From Bacteroidaceae bacterium (GTDB taxonomy: Bacteria; Bacteroidota; Bacteroidia; Bacteroidales; Bacteroidaceae): DNA of 49,869 nt. Position 1 is the first letter of the stretch. The number at the start of each line of letters is the position of its first letter. The stretch is from positions 1 to 49,869 of the forward strand of contig JAGCFO010000013.1 in NCBI GenBank assembly GCA_017650105.1. The letters run 5' to 3'. Of the stretch, positions 37,640-47,295 are shown piece after piece. The translations under genes were made by a program, and so were the position numbers. Under the pieces are notes generated by a model. It was given only the letters and a program-made list of their open reading frames with translations. It had not been told where the DNA came from and did no database searches.

Positions 37640-38443
37640 TCATGCCTCCGCCTCACCCTCGAAGACAAACTCCGTTGGCCCCGTCAGATAGACATGATTG
37701 TCAGCCTCGCGCCACTCTATGTGGAGCGTGCCGCCGTCCATCACGATATCGTTCTCCCGTCCTGCCCTACCCGTCAGGCAAGCAGCTACGGCTGTGGCGC
37801 AGGCTCCGGTCCCACAAGCCTGGGTGATACCGCTGCCGCGTTCCCACACACGCGTGGTGATGCTGCCGTCGTGCTCCACTCGGGCGAATTCGATGTTACA
37901 GCGCTGCGGAAAGGCGGGGTGATGTTCAAGCTCTCTCCCAGCCTCACACACCTTGTCGACATCGTCCGTGAAGATTACATAATGAGGATTGCCCATCGAG
38001 ACGAACATCCCGGTGTGGAGGTCTATCGTGGGAACATACTGCTGATCGTCCCTGAGCAGAGGTTCACCCATATCCACCGTCACACTCTCCACCACTCCGT
38101 CTGCCACATTCAGCTGCAAAACTTTTATTCCCGCGAGCGTCAGCAGCCTGATTTCCGTCTTATTGGTCAGAGCGTGTTCATAGAGATATTTTCCTATGCA
38201 GCGCGCAGCGTTACCACACATCATCGCCTCGCTGCCGTCAGCATTGAAAATACGCATAGCAAAGTCCGCCTTTGCCACAGGCGATTTGTCAATCAGCACC
38301 AGGCCGTCAGATCCGATACCCTTGTGACGATCGCTCCATGAGATAGCAGTAGCAACAGGGTTTGCTATGTGGTGACGAAAGGCATCGACGTAGATGTAAT
38401 CATTGCCACAACCGTGCATCTTTGCGAATGGAATCTTGGCCAT
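37640..38443 (-). CDS. dapF: Diaminopimelate epimerase
   Basis: About 268 residues. ATG at 38443 gives the proper N-terminus [20 protein letters not shown]; the longer frame from 38497 is rejected because the promoter -7 element (38469-38476) lies inside it. The two catalytic cysteines are in '[13 protein letters not shown]' and '[17 protein letters not shown]'. It converts LL- to meso-diaminopimelate. First gene of the probable operon dapF-dapL-pyrG-purF-glmS-asnB. Confidence 0.96.
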   Translation of the reverse strand: MAKIPFAKMHGCGNDYIYVDAFRHHIANPVATAISWSDRHKGIGSDGLVLIDKSPVAKADFAMRIFNADGSEAMMCGNAARCIGKYLYEHALTNKTEIRLLTLAGIKVLQLNVADGVVESVTVDMGEPLLRDDQQYVPTIDLHTGMFVSMGNPHYVIFTDDVDKVCEAGRELEHHPAFPQRCNIEFARVEHDGSITTRVWERGSGITQACGTGACATAVAACLTGRAGRENDIVMDGGTLHIEWREADNHVYLTGPTEFVFEGEAEA

Positions 38444-38468
38444 ATTAATGTCTCTTGTATTTTTGTCA

Positions 38469-38497
38469 CAAAGGTAAAACAAAAATGAGCCGGACAA
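38469..38497 (-). promoter_or_regulatory. Promoter of the dapF-asnB unit
   Basis: On the minus strand TTG (38495-38497), an 18-bp spacer and TACCTTTG (38469-38476), an exact TAnnTTTG. It fixes the dapF start at 38443. Confidence 0.75.
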
Positions 38498-38593
38498 CTA
38501 TATTTTTATGTTTTTTGAAGCAAGAAATGCCAATAAAATGTCAAATCGTTACTTTTCCCGTCATTATAATAATAGATTATCACACTTATGCAC

Positions 38594-38640
38594 CAAAATC
38601 CCTTCCAATGTTACATATTGTAATTTGAAAGGGATTTTTT
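38594..38640 (-). terminator. Terminator after the glnK-amtB-barrel unit
   Basis: Arms around 38596-38613 and 38617-38637 (AAATCCCTT.CAA.GTTACA against TGTAA.TTG.AAGGGATTT) form a long stem with three mismatches. The better T-tract is on the plus strand, the minus side ending ATTTTGG, so termination on the minus strand may be partial. Confidence 0.6.
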
Positions 38641-38663
38641 GCTTGTGGCTCTAATCAATTACT

Positions 38664-39389
38664 TCAAATCTTAAAGGAGAGACCAAAAAGTAAATACAGC
38701 TTTTCCGAATTAGGATTTGCTACCAGACCTACGTAGATGGGGATATGATTTCTTTCTGTTATGGTAAAGTCCTTTGTAGCAAATAAAGAGACATTTGTGA
38801 CAGCAAAATCCCTATTGCCGTAGAGGGTTGTGCCCCAAGGGACAACGCCGATTGAGGCTTCCCATTCTACTGCAGCAAGCTGGAAGGGAACTGAAAGATT
38901 AAAGTAACTGGAATAGGCACGCTTCCCATTAGAATCAGTACCGTCATCACCCCCCAAATTTGTATACCATTTGGCAGAAAGGATCTTGAAATCATAGCCC
39001 ACAAACCCCTCCCATATATGCGTGGTTTTACCATTCGTATACTGGAAATAGCTGCCTTTGGAGAACCAATAATCCGTTATACCTATATTCAAACCCTTGT
39101 AACTATAATCTAAAGTGAAATCCAATTCCTTGGTATCTGCCCAGTTTGAAATGCCAACACATCCCCATGCGGAAAGACTAAACCCTTTGTACCCAACACC
39201 AAGAGTGGGTTGAAGGCTTACATTTCCAAGCTCCTGCCCGCGCCAGATGTATTGATTGACAAGATCGGCGCCGATGGTTGCTGACACTCCTTCTTCAACT
39301 TCCGTATATTCTTTGCTTCCTGTAACATCTTGAGATCTTAACGTAGCGGTTCCGATTACGGAAAGAACAATTAAAAACAATCTTTTCAT
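38664..39389 (-). CDS. Outer-membrane beta-barrel protein in the ammonium-transport operon
   Basis: 241 residues. Signal peptide MKRLFLIVLSVIGTATLRSQ, then alternating strands from 'ATIGADLVNQYIWRGQELGNVSLQPTLGVGYKGFSLSAWG' to a terminal aromatic-rich strand 'LYLLFGLSFKI', the look of a small barrel. The 'N.YIWRGQ' opening resembles the TorF-type putative porins. It lies 17 bp after amtB and is surely on the same message. Inferred role: a nitrogen-regulated pore for ammonium or another small nitrogen compound across the outer membrane; no direct evidence. Confidence 0.65.
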   Translation of the reverse strand: MKRLFLIVLSVIGTATLRSQDVTGSKEYTEVEEGVSATIGADLVNQYIWRGQELGNVSLQPTLGVGYKGFSLSAWGCVGISNWADTKELDFTLDYSYKGLNIGITDYWFSKGSYFQYTNGKTTHIWEGFVGYDFKILSAKWYTNLGGDDGTDSNGKRAYSSYFNLSVPFQLAAVEWEASIGVVPWGTTLYGNRDFAVTNVSLFATKDFTITERNHIPIYVGLVANPNSEKLYLLFGLSFKI

Positions 39390-39406
39390 ACCTGTCTTAC
39401 TCTTCT

Positions 39407-40660
39407 TTAGTTATAACACATCTCTCCATGTTCGTAGACATCCAAACCTTCCTCTTCTATTCGCTTGTCTACGCGCAGACCGTGCATCTTCTTGATACCG
39501 TAGAACAAAGCGACACCACAAGCTGCAGCCCAGAGGTCGATGACGAGCACCCCGAAGCACTCAGCAAAGAAGAATCCCCATCCGTGACCATAAAAAGCGC
39601 CACTCGAAGTAGAAAGCAAACCAGTCATCAAGGTACCCAAGATGCCACATACTCCATGAACGCTGGAGGCGCCGACAGGGTCGTCGATATGTAACTTGTG
39701 ATCGATAAACTCGATAGCATATACGAGTACGACTCCACAAACCAGACCTATGATGACCGCACCTAGAGGTGACACGAGGTCGCAACCTGCTGTGATGCCT
39801 ACAAGTCCAGCCAAAACACCGTTCAACGTCAGAGAGAGTGAGGGCTTGCCGTATTTAATGTAAGTAAGAAACATCGTTGCGACGCCACCGGCTGCCGCTG
39901 CTAAGTTAGTAGTAAGAAACACATGAGAGATGGCAATGCGGTTCACTTCACCGCTGGCAGCCAACTGTGAACCAGGATTGAAACCAAACCATCCTAGCCA
40001 CAGGATGAATACACCCAAGGCGGACATAGCCAGATTGTGTCCGGGAATAGCCCGGCTCTTTCTGTCTGCACCATATTTGCCCACTCGAGGACCAAGCGCC
40101 AGAGCTCCGATCAGAGCCAACACGCCCCCCACACTATGCACGATGGCCGAACCCGCAAAATCGTGGAACACACTGCCGAATGTAGTCATCATAAAACTGT
40201 CGGCTGCATCATTGCACAACCAACCCCCACCCCAGGTCCAATGTCCTTCAATGGGATAAATGAACAATGAGATGACAGCGCTGTAAACCAGATACATCGA
40301 AAACTTCGTCCGTTCGGCCATAGCACCGCTCACGATAGTGGCGGATGTTGCGCAGAACACCGTTTCAAAAATCAGAAATCCCTCCACAGGCAAATCGCCT
40401 TTATAGAAATTGAGGTTACCCCAGTTCGGCATCCCGATGAAACCAGCCCCGTCGCTTCCAAACATAAAGCCGAAACCCACAAACCAGTACAGCAATGATC
40501 CGAACATGAAATCGACAAAGTTTTTCATCAAGATGTTAGCTGTGTTCTTGCTACGTGTAAAACCTGCTTCACAGAGTGCGAAACCTGGTTGCATCCAAAA
40601 AACCAACATGGCTGCCAATAGCATCCATACGGTATCGAGTGATAATCCTACCTCGTTCAT
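39407..40660 (-). CDS. amtB: Ammonium transporter
   Basis: 417 residues, about 11 membrane helices. 'FWMQPGFALCEAGFTRSKNTANILMKNFVDF' is the N-terminal Amt signature. The pore twin histidines are in 'DFAGSAIVHSVGG' and 'GASSVHGVCGILG'. It conducts ammonium through the inner membrane and is blocked by GlnK at high nitrogen. 27 bp after glnK, the normal pairing. Confidence 0.97.
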   Translation of the reverse strand: MNEVGLSLDTVWMLLAAMLVFWMQPGFALCEAGFTRSKNTANILMKNFVDFMFGSLLYWFVGFGFMFGSDGAGFIGMPNWGNLNFYKGDLPVEGFLIFETVFCATSATIVSGAMAERTKFSMYLVYSAVISLFIYPIEGHWTWGGGWLCNDAADSFMMTTFGSVFHDFAGSAIVHSVGGVLALIGALALGPRVGKYGADRKSRAIPGHNLAMSALGVFILWLGWFGFNPGSQLAASGEVNRIAISHVFLTTNLAAAAGGVATMFLTYIKYGKPSLSLTLNGVLAGLVGITAGCDLVSPLGAVIIGLVCGVVLVYAIEFIDHKLHIDDPVGASSVHGVCGILGTLMTGLLSTSSGAFYGHGWGFFFAECFGVLVIDLWAAACGVALFYGIKKMHGLRVDKRIEEEGLDVYEHGEMCYN

Positions 40661-40687
40661 AATACAATTATTTATGTGTTATCCTTT

Positions 40688-41035
40688 TTATTTCTTGTCT
40701 CTCAATACGGTGTCGCCGTTCTCGCCTGTACGTATAGAATAGGTGTCTATTACATCGCTTATGAAAATACGGCCGTCGCCAATCTCGCCCGTATGGGCCA
40801 CTCGCAGAATGACATTTACCGTAGGTTCGAGAAATATGTCGCGACATACAATCGCTATTGCTACACGCTCAATCACATCTGTGCTGTATTGCACGCCACG
40901 ATAAATTCTCTCCTGGCGACTTTGCCCGATACCGTGCACGTCGTGGTATTCAAACCAGTCGATGTCCGACGAAAGCAAGGCTTCCTTCACCTCTTCGAAT
41001 TTTGTTTTTCGGATAATTGCTTCAATCTTTTTCAT
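40688..41035 (-). CDS. glnK: PII nitrogen-sensor protein GlnK
   Basis: 115 residues. 'TGEIGDGRIFISDV' is the PII C-terminal signature. The T-loop 'HGIGQSRQERIYRGVQYSTD' keeps the tyrosine equivalent to Tyr51 (here Tyr 50) but is one residue shorter than in enterobacteria around Gln39. PII proteins read ATP/ADP and 2-oxoglutarate and gate AmtB. First gene of the unit, divergent from gltB. Confidence 0.95.
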   Translation of the reverse strand: MKKIEAIIRKTKFEEVKEALLSSDIDWFEYHDVHGIGQSRQERIYRGVQYSTDVIERVAIAIVCRDIFLEPTVNVILRVAHTGEIGDGRIFISDVIDTYSIRTGENGDTVLRDKK

Positions 41036-41370
41036 ACCTTTTACCTTTTGTTTAATACCTAAAGTTTTTTTGTCTTTTCTTCATTTCGGGGGCAAAGTAA
41101 CGACTATTTCTCCACTTGTCGATACATCGGCCAAGACTATCATTCTATCTTTTTCGATGATTTTACAGATTGTAACTAAAACACCCCATTTTGCTTACAA
41201 TTTGTTATTTTTGCCCGAAATCAAGATTTTTTTAGTGCGAAAAACATTCATTTTAATAACATCTCGAAATAATTTTGTTCTCGGAAACAGAACTTGGATT
41301 GAGGATTGAGGGCAAGAGAGATGTCAGAAAGCAGAGTTTGAAGATTGAGGATAATAGATTTATATAGCAT
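41036..41370. promoter_or_regulatory. Divergent control region between glnK and gltB
   Basis: 335 bp without a gene. For gltB there are two exact -7 elements: TATTTTTG (41206-41213) and TAATTTTG (41270-41277). For glnK the best is TTACTTTG on the minus strand (41093-41100), one mismatch. Just after the first gltB element the strand reads TTTGCCCGAAATCAAGA (41210-41226); just after the glnK element the minus strand reads TTTGCCCCCGAAATGAAGA (41078-41096). The two match except for two extra C and one base. Confidence 0.6.
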
Positions 41371-44300
41371 ATGAATAAAAAAGAGAGCAACGGACTCTAC
41401 CAAAGCTATTACGAGCATGACGCCTGCGGCATAGGCATGATTGTAAACATTCACGGAGCCAAGAGTCACGAACTTGTCGACAATGCACTACGGGTGTTGG
41501 AGAATATGGAGCATCGTGGCGCAGAGACACGTGACGGGACAGGAGACGGTGCCGGCATCATGGTACAGATTCCCCACGAGTTCATTCTCCTTCAAGGAAT
41601 CCCTGTCCCTGAGAAGGGTCGTTACGGAACGGGATTGGTTTTTCTCCCAAGGGACGAACAGCAGCAGAAGGCGATTCTGGGCATCATGATAGAGGAGATA
41701 GAACGAGAGGGACTGACATTGATGCATCTGCGCGCGGTTCCCACAAGCCCCGAGGTGCTGGGGGTTGCTGCACGCGATGTGGAGCCCGACATAAAGCAAA
41801 TCTTCGTGACGGGTACGACGGAAGAAAACGTGTCGGCGTTCGACCGCATATTGTATAAGGTAAGGAAACGCATCGAGAACCGCATCGACAACGATGATTT
41901 CTACATCTGTTCGCTGTCAAGCAAGAACATCGTCTACAAGGGTATGCTCACTTCGGGACAACTGCGAAGGTACTTTACCGACTTGTCAAGTCCGTACTTC
42001 ACAAGCGGGCTGGCCCTCGTACATTCGCGTTTCTCCACCAACACCTTCCCCAAGTGGAAGCTGGCTCAGCCCTTCCGCCTTCTGGCTCATAATGGGGAAA
42101 TCAATACCATCCGAGGAAATCGCGGTTGGATGAAAGCACGAGAGAGTGTGCTCAGCAGCGAGTATTTGGGCGACATCAACGACTTGCGTCCTTTAGTTCA
42201 ACAAGAGATGAGCGACTCGGCAAGCCTCGATAATGTTTTTGAATTTCTCACCATGAGCGGACTGTCGCTCCCTCAGGCTATGGCCATTTTGGTACCGGAA
42301 AGTTTCAACGATAAGAACCCCATCTCCGAAGACCTGAAGGCATTCTACGAATATCACTCCATACTGATGGAACCTTGGGACGGCCCGGCTGCCCTTCTTT
42401 TTTCCGACGGACGGTTCGCAGGTGGCATGCTCGACAGAAACGGCCTTCGTCCCAGTCGTTACACTATTACGAAGCAAGGCATGATGATTGTGGCTTCCGA
42501 AGTCGGGGTGATGGATTTCGACCCAGGCGACGTGGTGAGCAAGGGACGCTTGCAGCCCGGAAAGATACTACTCATCGACACGCAGGAAGGAAGAATCTAT
42601 TACGACGGTGAGATAAAAGAACAGCTGGCAAAGGCCCATCCTTATCGCGAATGGCTCTCCACGAACTGTATCCAACTGGAGAAACTCAAGAGTGGACGAC
42701 ATGTGGAGAACTCAGTTGACAACTACGAACGGAAGCTCGTCTGCTTTGGCTTCGGGCAGGAAGACATCGACAGGACTATAGCGCCAATGGCTACCACAGG
42801 ACAGGAGCCCGTAGCGGCGATGGGAAACGATACCCCTCTGGCTGTCGTCAGCGACCGGCCGCAGACGCTCTTCAACTATTTCCGTCAACAGTTTGCCCAA
42901 GTCACCAATCCCGCCATCGACCCCATACGCGAGGAGCTGGTAATGTCGCTCACGGAGTACATCGGCGCCGTAGGAACAAACATCTTGACTCCCGACGCCT
43001 CCAACTGCAAGATGGTGAGACTTCCGCAGCCCGTCCTGACCAATACTCAGCTCGACATTCTATGCAACATAAGGTATAAAGGTTTCAAGACGATGAAGCT
43101 ATCGATGACAGCCTCGTTCCCCTCTTCGTCTTTGGGAGCGAAGCCCGACTGGAGCAAAGCGGGCGAGAGGCTGCGAAGGGCTCTCGACACGCTGTGCAGC
43201 GAGGCGGAGCAGGCTGTCGATGCTGGGGTGAACTACATCATCCTCACCGACAGGGACATCGACGCCGGGCATGCCGCCATTCCCAGTCTGCTGGCTGTGA
43301 GCGCCGTGCATCATCATCTCATCAACGTGGGCAAACGGGTGCAGACGGCTCTCATCGTCGAGAGCGGCGAGATTCGCGAAGTGATGCATGCCGCATTGCT
43401 GCTGGGCTATGGGGCAAGCGCCATCTGTCCTTATATGACGTTTGCCGTTTTGGACAATCTCGTGAAGAGGCACAAGATTCAGGAGGAGTACTCCACCGCC
43501 GAAGCAAACTACATAAAGGCTGTCGACAAGGGACTGAAGAAGGTGATGAGCAAGATGGGTATTTCAACCATCCGTTCTTATCGGGGAGCAAAGATATTCG
43601 AGAGCATCGGACTCGGCGAAGAGGTGCTTCGACGCTATTTCGGCACGGAGGTCAGCACCATAGGCGGTATAGGGCTGAACGAAATGGCCCGCGATGCCAT
43701 CCGACTGCACGACGAGGCTTTCCAACGGGAGGAGACCGACGAGTTCCTTCCCAACAACGGGCAGTTCTCTTGGCGCCGAGACGGTATCCTTCACGCCTGG
43801 AACCCCGACACCATAGCCAACCTGCAGATTGCCACCCGGCTGGGTTCGTACAAGAAGTTCAAGGAGTGGTCGGCGATGGTGGACGAGAAGGATAAGCCTA
43901 TCTTCATTCGCGACTTCATGGGATTCAGAAAGGCAGCCAAGCCCACACCCATCGATGAGGTGGAGCCCGTCGAGAGCATCGTCCGACACTTCGTCACGGG
44001 TGCTATGTCGTTCGGTGCCTTGAGCATCGAGGCCCATGAGGCGCTGGCGTTAGCTATGAACAAGCTCGGCACGCGAAGCAATACGGGCGAAGGGGGCGAG
44101 GACAACAGCCGCTATCACTCCTCGGTGGACGGAGTGAGCCTCTCAAGCAAGACCAAGCAGATTGCATCGGGGCGCTTTGGGGTAACGGCCGAGTACCTCG
44201 TGAATGCCGAAGAGATACAGATAAAGGTAGCACAGGGAGCCAAGCCCGGTGAGGGCGGACAGCTGCCGGGCTTTAAGGTGAACAAGATCATCGCCAAGAC

Positions 44301-45903
44301 TCGTAATGCCATTCCCGGCATAAGCCTTATCTCCCCTCCTCCTCATCACGACATCTATAGCATCGAAGATCTGGCACAACTCATCTTCGACCTGAAGAAT
44401 ATCAACCCCACAGCTGCTGTAAGCGTGAAGCTGGTTGCAGAAAGCGGCGTGGGGACCATCGCTGCGGGTGTGGCAAAGGCGAAAGCCGACCTCATCGTCA
44501 TCAGCGGCGCTGAAGGCGGTACGGGAGCCAGCCCCGCAAGCAGCATGCGTTTTGCCGGCATCAGTCCCGAGATAGGGCTTGCCGAGTCGCAGCAGACGCT
44601 GGTGAAGAACGGGCTACGCAATCAAGTGCGCCTGCAGACCGACGGGCAGCTGAAGACAGCCAAGGATGTCATCATCATGGCGCTGATGGGTGCCGACGAG
44701 TTTTCCTTCGGCACGTTGCCCCTGATTGTGCTGGGCTGTGTGATGATGCGTAAGTGCAACACCAACACGTGTCCCGTAGGAGTGGCCACGCAAGACGAGC
44801 GCCTTCGTGCGCGCTTCATGGGGCGTGCCGAATATGTCGTCAACTTCTTCACCTTCCTTGCCCAGCATGTCCGCGAGTATCTGAGCGAGATGGGGGTGCA
44901 CAAGCTGAAGGACATCATCGGCCACACCGAGCTCATCGTTCTGAACGAGGCGCTTGCTGCTGCCGACGAGAAGTGGCACACCATCGACTTCAGCCGCTTG
45001 CTCTACAAGTATGAGACCGACAAGCCCCTCCATTGGGACCGGAGCGGGTTCACACGAGTCAGCGGCGTCAAGGATGAAGAGATCATCAAGGCGACACAAA
45101 AGAGCATCGACACTCAGGAAGAGACGACGTTAGACCTCGAAATCAAGAATACCGACCGAGCCGTCGGCACCATGCTCTCGGGCGTGATTGCCAAGAAATA
45201 TGGCGAAGCCGGGCTGCCCGACGACACCATCAACATCAAGTTCAAGGGTTCTGCGGGCCAGTCGTTCGGCGCCTTCGCAGTCAAGGGATTGAGCCTGAGG
45301 CTCGAGGGGGAGGCCAACGACTACTTCGGCAAAGGCTTGAGCGGAGGACTCATCAGCATCCTGCCCCCTACGAGGAGCCACGCAGACTTCCGCGCCGAAG
45401 ACAACATCATCGCGGGCAACACCGGGCTCTACGGAGCCACCAGCGGCCAGCTCTATGTGAACGGGCGTGTCGGAGAGCGCTTCGCCGTACGCAACAGCGG
45501 AGCCGTTGCCGTCATCGAAGGTGCCGGCGACCATTGCTGCGAATATATGACGGGCGGACGTGTCGTCGTCCTGGGAAAGACGGGGCGCAACTTTGCTGCC
45601 GGCATGAGTGGCGGAGTGGCCTACGTCTACGACCCCGACCACACGTTCGACTACTTCTGCAACATGGATATGGTGGAGATAAACCTCGTGGAGGACGCCG
45701 CCAGCCGCAAGGAGCTGCTCGAGCTCATCCGCCAGCACTACCTTCACACAGGTTCCGCCCTTGCGGGACGCATGCTCGACAACTGGCAGCGCTATGTCGA
45801 CGACTTCATACAAGTGGTACCCATCGAGTACAAGCGTGTCCTGCAGGAAGAGCAGATGGCGCGCCTCCACGATAAAATTGCCGACATCCAACGTGACTAT
45901 TAA
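41371..45903 (+). CDS. gltB: Glutamate synthase large subunit (GOGAT)
   Basis: 1,510 residues. An 18-residue propeptide precedes the nucleophile Cys 19 (HDACGIGMIVN). Order: class II glutaminase with 'MEHRGAETRDGTGDGAG' and 'LAHNGEINTIRGNRGWM'; central domain; FMN/2-oxoglutarate barrel with 'GEGGEDNSRY', 'AQGAKPGEGGQLPG' and 'ISGAEGGTGASP'; 3Fe-4S ligands in 'GCVMMRKCNTNTCPVGVATQ' near 1122-1135; C-terminal GXGXG beta-helix. With GltD it makes two glutamate from glutamine and 2-oxoglutarate. First gene of gltB-gltD-glnN; 15 bp gap to gltD. Confidence 0.98.
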   Translation: MNKKESNGLYQSYYEHDACGIGMIVNIHGAKSHELVDNALRVLENMEHRGAETRDGTGDGAGIMVQIPHEFILLQGIPVPEKGRYGTGLVFLPRDEQQQKAILGIMIEEIEREGLTLMHLRAVPTSPEVLGVAARDVEPDIKQIFVTGTTEENVSAFDRILYKVRKRIENRIDNDDFYICSLSSKNIVYKGMLTSGQLRRYFTDLSSPYFTSGLALVHSRFSTNTFPKWKLAQPFRLLAHNGEINTIRGNRGWMKARESVLSSEYLGDINDLRPLVQQEMSDSASLDNVFEFLTMSGLSLPQAMAILVPESFNDKNPISEDLKAFYEYHSILMEPWDGPAALLFSDGRFAGGMLDRNGLRPSRYTITKQGMMIVASEVGVMDFDPGDVVSKGRLQPGKILLIDTQEGRIYYDGEIKEQLAKAHPYREWLSTNCIQLEKLKSGRHVENSVDNYERKLVCFGFGQEDIDRTIAPMATTGQEPVAAMGNDTPLAVVSDRPQTLFNYFRQQFAQVTNPAIDPIREELVMSLTEYIGAVGTNILTPDASNCKMVRLPQPVLTNTQLDILCNIRYKGFKTMKLSMTASFPSSSLGAKPDWSKAGERLRRALDTLCSEAEQAVDAGVNYIILTDRDIDAGHAAIPSLLAVSAVHHHLINVGKRVQTALIVESGEIREVMHAALLLGYGASAICPYMTFAVLDNLVKRHKIQEEYSTAEANYIKAVDKGLKKVMSKMGISTIRSYRGAKIFESIGLGEEVLRRYFGTEVSTIGGIGLNEMARDAIRLHDEAFQREETDEFLPNNGQFSWRRDGILHAWNPDTIANLQIATRLGSYKKFKEWSAMVDEKDKPIFIRDFMGFRKAAKPTPIDEVEPVESIVRHFVTGAMSFGALSIEAHEALALAMNKLGTRSNTGEGGEDNSRYHSSVDGVSLSSKTKQIASGRFGVTAEYLVNAEEIQIKVAQGAKPGEGGQLPGFKVNKIIAKTRNAIPGISLISPPPHHDIYSIEDLAQLIFDLKNINPTAAVSVKLVAESGVGTIAAGVAKAKADLIVISGAEGGTGASPASSMRFAGISPEIGLAESQQTLVKNGLRNQVRLQTDGQLKTAKDVIIMALMGADEFSFGTLPLIVLGCVMMRKCNTNTCPVGVATQDERLRARFMGRAEYVVNFFTFLAQHVREYLSEMGVHKLKDIIGHTELIVLNEALAAADEKWHTIDFSRLLYKYETDKPLHWDRSGFTRVSGVKDEEIIKATQKSIDTQEETTLDLEIKNTDRAVGTMLSGVIAKKYGEAGLPDDTINIKFKGSAGQSFGAFAVKGLSLRLEGEANDYFGKGLSGGLISILPPTRSHADFRAEDNIIAGNTGLYGATSGQLYVNGRVGERFAVRNSGAVAVIEGAGDHCCEYMTGGRVVVLGKTGRNFAAGMSGGVAYVYDPDHTFDYFCNMDMVEINLVEDAASRKELLELIRQHYLHTGSALAGRMLDNWQRYVDDFIQVVPIEYKRVLQEEQMARLHDKIADIQRDY

Positions 45904-45918
45904 TCATCAATCGCTACT

Positions 45919-47283
45919 ATGGGAAATCCGAAAGCATTTCTGACAATACCTCGCAAGGAGGCAGGATACCGTCCTGTCCACGACCGCATACACGACTTCG
46001 GTGAAGTGGAACAGACACTCAACACCCGCGACCGTCAGGAGCAGGCCAGCCGCTGCATGGACTGCGGTGTGCCCTTCTGCCATTGGGCGTGCCCCCTGGG
46101 CAACAAAGACCCCGAATGGAACGATGCGCTCTATCGTGGCGAATGGGAAACGGCATACAAGTTGCTGAAGAAGACCAATCCCTTCCCCGAGTTCACAGGT
46201 CGCATCTGCCCCGCCCTATGCGAAAAGGCCTGCGTGCTCTATCACACCACGGGCGAGGCCGTCACCAACCGCGAGAACGAAGCCGCCATCACCGAGCGCG
46301 CCTTCATGGAGGGCTATGTCACCATCGAGCATCCCCGGCGCAACGGCTGCAAGGTGGCAGTCGTCGGAAGCGGTCCTGCAGGACTGGCTGCGGCAAACGC
46401 GCTCAACTATATGGGGTATGACGTCACCGTCTTCGAGAAGAACGAAGCCGTCGGAGGACTCCTCCGCTACGGCATCCCCAACTTCAAGCTCAACAAGGAA
46501 ATCATCGACCGTAGGGTTCGCGTCATGCAACAGGAGGGCGTGACGTTCCGTTGTGGCGAGGAGGTGAGGTGCGACTCACCCTTCGGCATCGAAGGATTCG
46601 ACGCCGTCGTCCTCGCCACAGGCACCCCCACAGCCCGCGACCTGAACGTTCCCGGGCGTGAGCTGAAAGGTGTGCATCTGGCATTGGAGCTGCTCAGTCA
46701 GCAAAACCGCGTCCTTGCCGGCACGGAGTACAGCACTGCCGACCGCATCACGGCAAAGGGCAAGCATGTCCTCGTCATCGGCGGAGGCGACACCGGGAGC
46801 GACTGCATCGGCACCGCCCACCGTCAGGGGTGCAAGAGTGTCACTCAGATAGAGATTATGCCCAAGCCCCCCGTCGGACACAATCCCTCCACCCCTTGGC
46901 CCAACTGGCCCGTCATACTCAAGACCACCAGCAGCCACGAGGAGGGCTGCACACGTCGGTGGAACATCAACACCCTCGAGTTCCTCGGCACCGACGGCAG
47001 GGTGACAGGCGTCAGGGTGCAGGAGATTGACTGGGCGCCCAACCCTGAGGGCGGCAGGCCCATCATGGTGGAGAAAGGCGAGCCCGAAGTCATCAAGGCC
47101 GACCTCGTGCTGCTCGCTATGGGCTTCCTCAAGCCGACACATCCCTCCTACCCCGACAATGTCTTCATCTGTGGCGACGCAGCCAACGGCGCATCGCTGG
47201 TGGTGCGGGCTATCGCGTCGGGACTCCAGACAGCAAACAAAGTAAACGAATACATAAGAAAACAATCATCATTCACCCTCTAA
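45919..47283 (+). CDS. gltD: Glutamate synthase small subunit, NAD(P)H-dependent
   Basis: 454 residues. Cysteines for two 4Fe-4S clusters are in 'CMDCGVPFCHWACPLGNKDPEWN' (about 42-62) and 'CPALCEKACVL' (about 97-107). The FAD site is 'VVGSGPAGLAAANAL' (about 149) and the NAD(P)H site 'VIGGGDTGSDCIGTA' (about 287). It passes electrons from NAD(P)H to GltB. 12 bp before glnN. Confidence 0.97.
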   Translation: MGNPKAFLTIPRKEAGYRPVHDRIHDFGEVEQTLNTRDRQEQASRCMDCGVPFCHWACPLGNKDPEWNDALYRGEWETAYKLLKKTNPFPEFTGRICPALCEKACVLYHTTGEAVTNRENEAAITERAFMEGYVTIEHPRRNGCKVAVVGSGPAGLAAANALNYMGYDVTVFEKNEAVGGLLRYGIPNFKLNKEIIDRRVRVMQQEGVTFRCGEEVRCDSPFGIEGFDAVVLATGTPTARDLNVPGRELKGVHLALELLSQQNRVLAGTEYSTADRITAKGKHVLVIGGGDTGSDCIGTAHRQGCKSVTQIEIMPKPPVGHNPSTPWPNWPVILKTTSSHEEGCTRRWNINTLEFLGTDGRVTGVRVQEIDWAPNPEGGRPIMVEKGEPEVIKADLVLLAMGFLKPTHPSYPDNVFICGDAANGASLVVRAIASGLQTANKVNEYIRKQSSFTL

Positions 47284-47295
47284 CTAAACACAATT

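Noticed and set aside
41036..41370. Sigma-54 promoters for the nitrogen genes
   Set aside because: No TGGCAC-N5-TTGC match on either strand in the gap; the TAnnTTTG elements explain the starts better.
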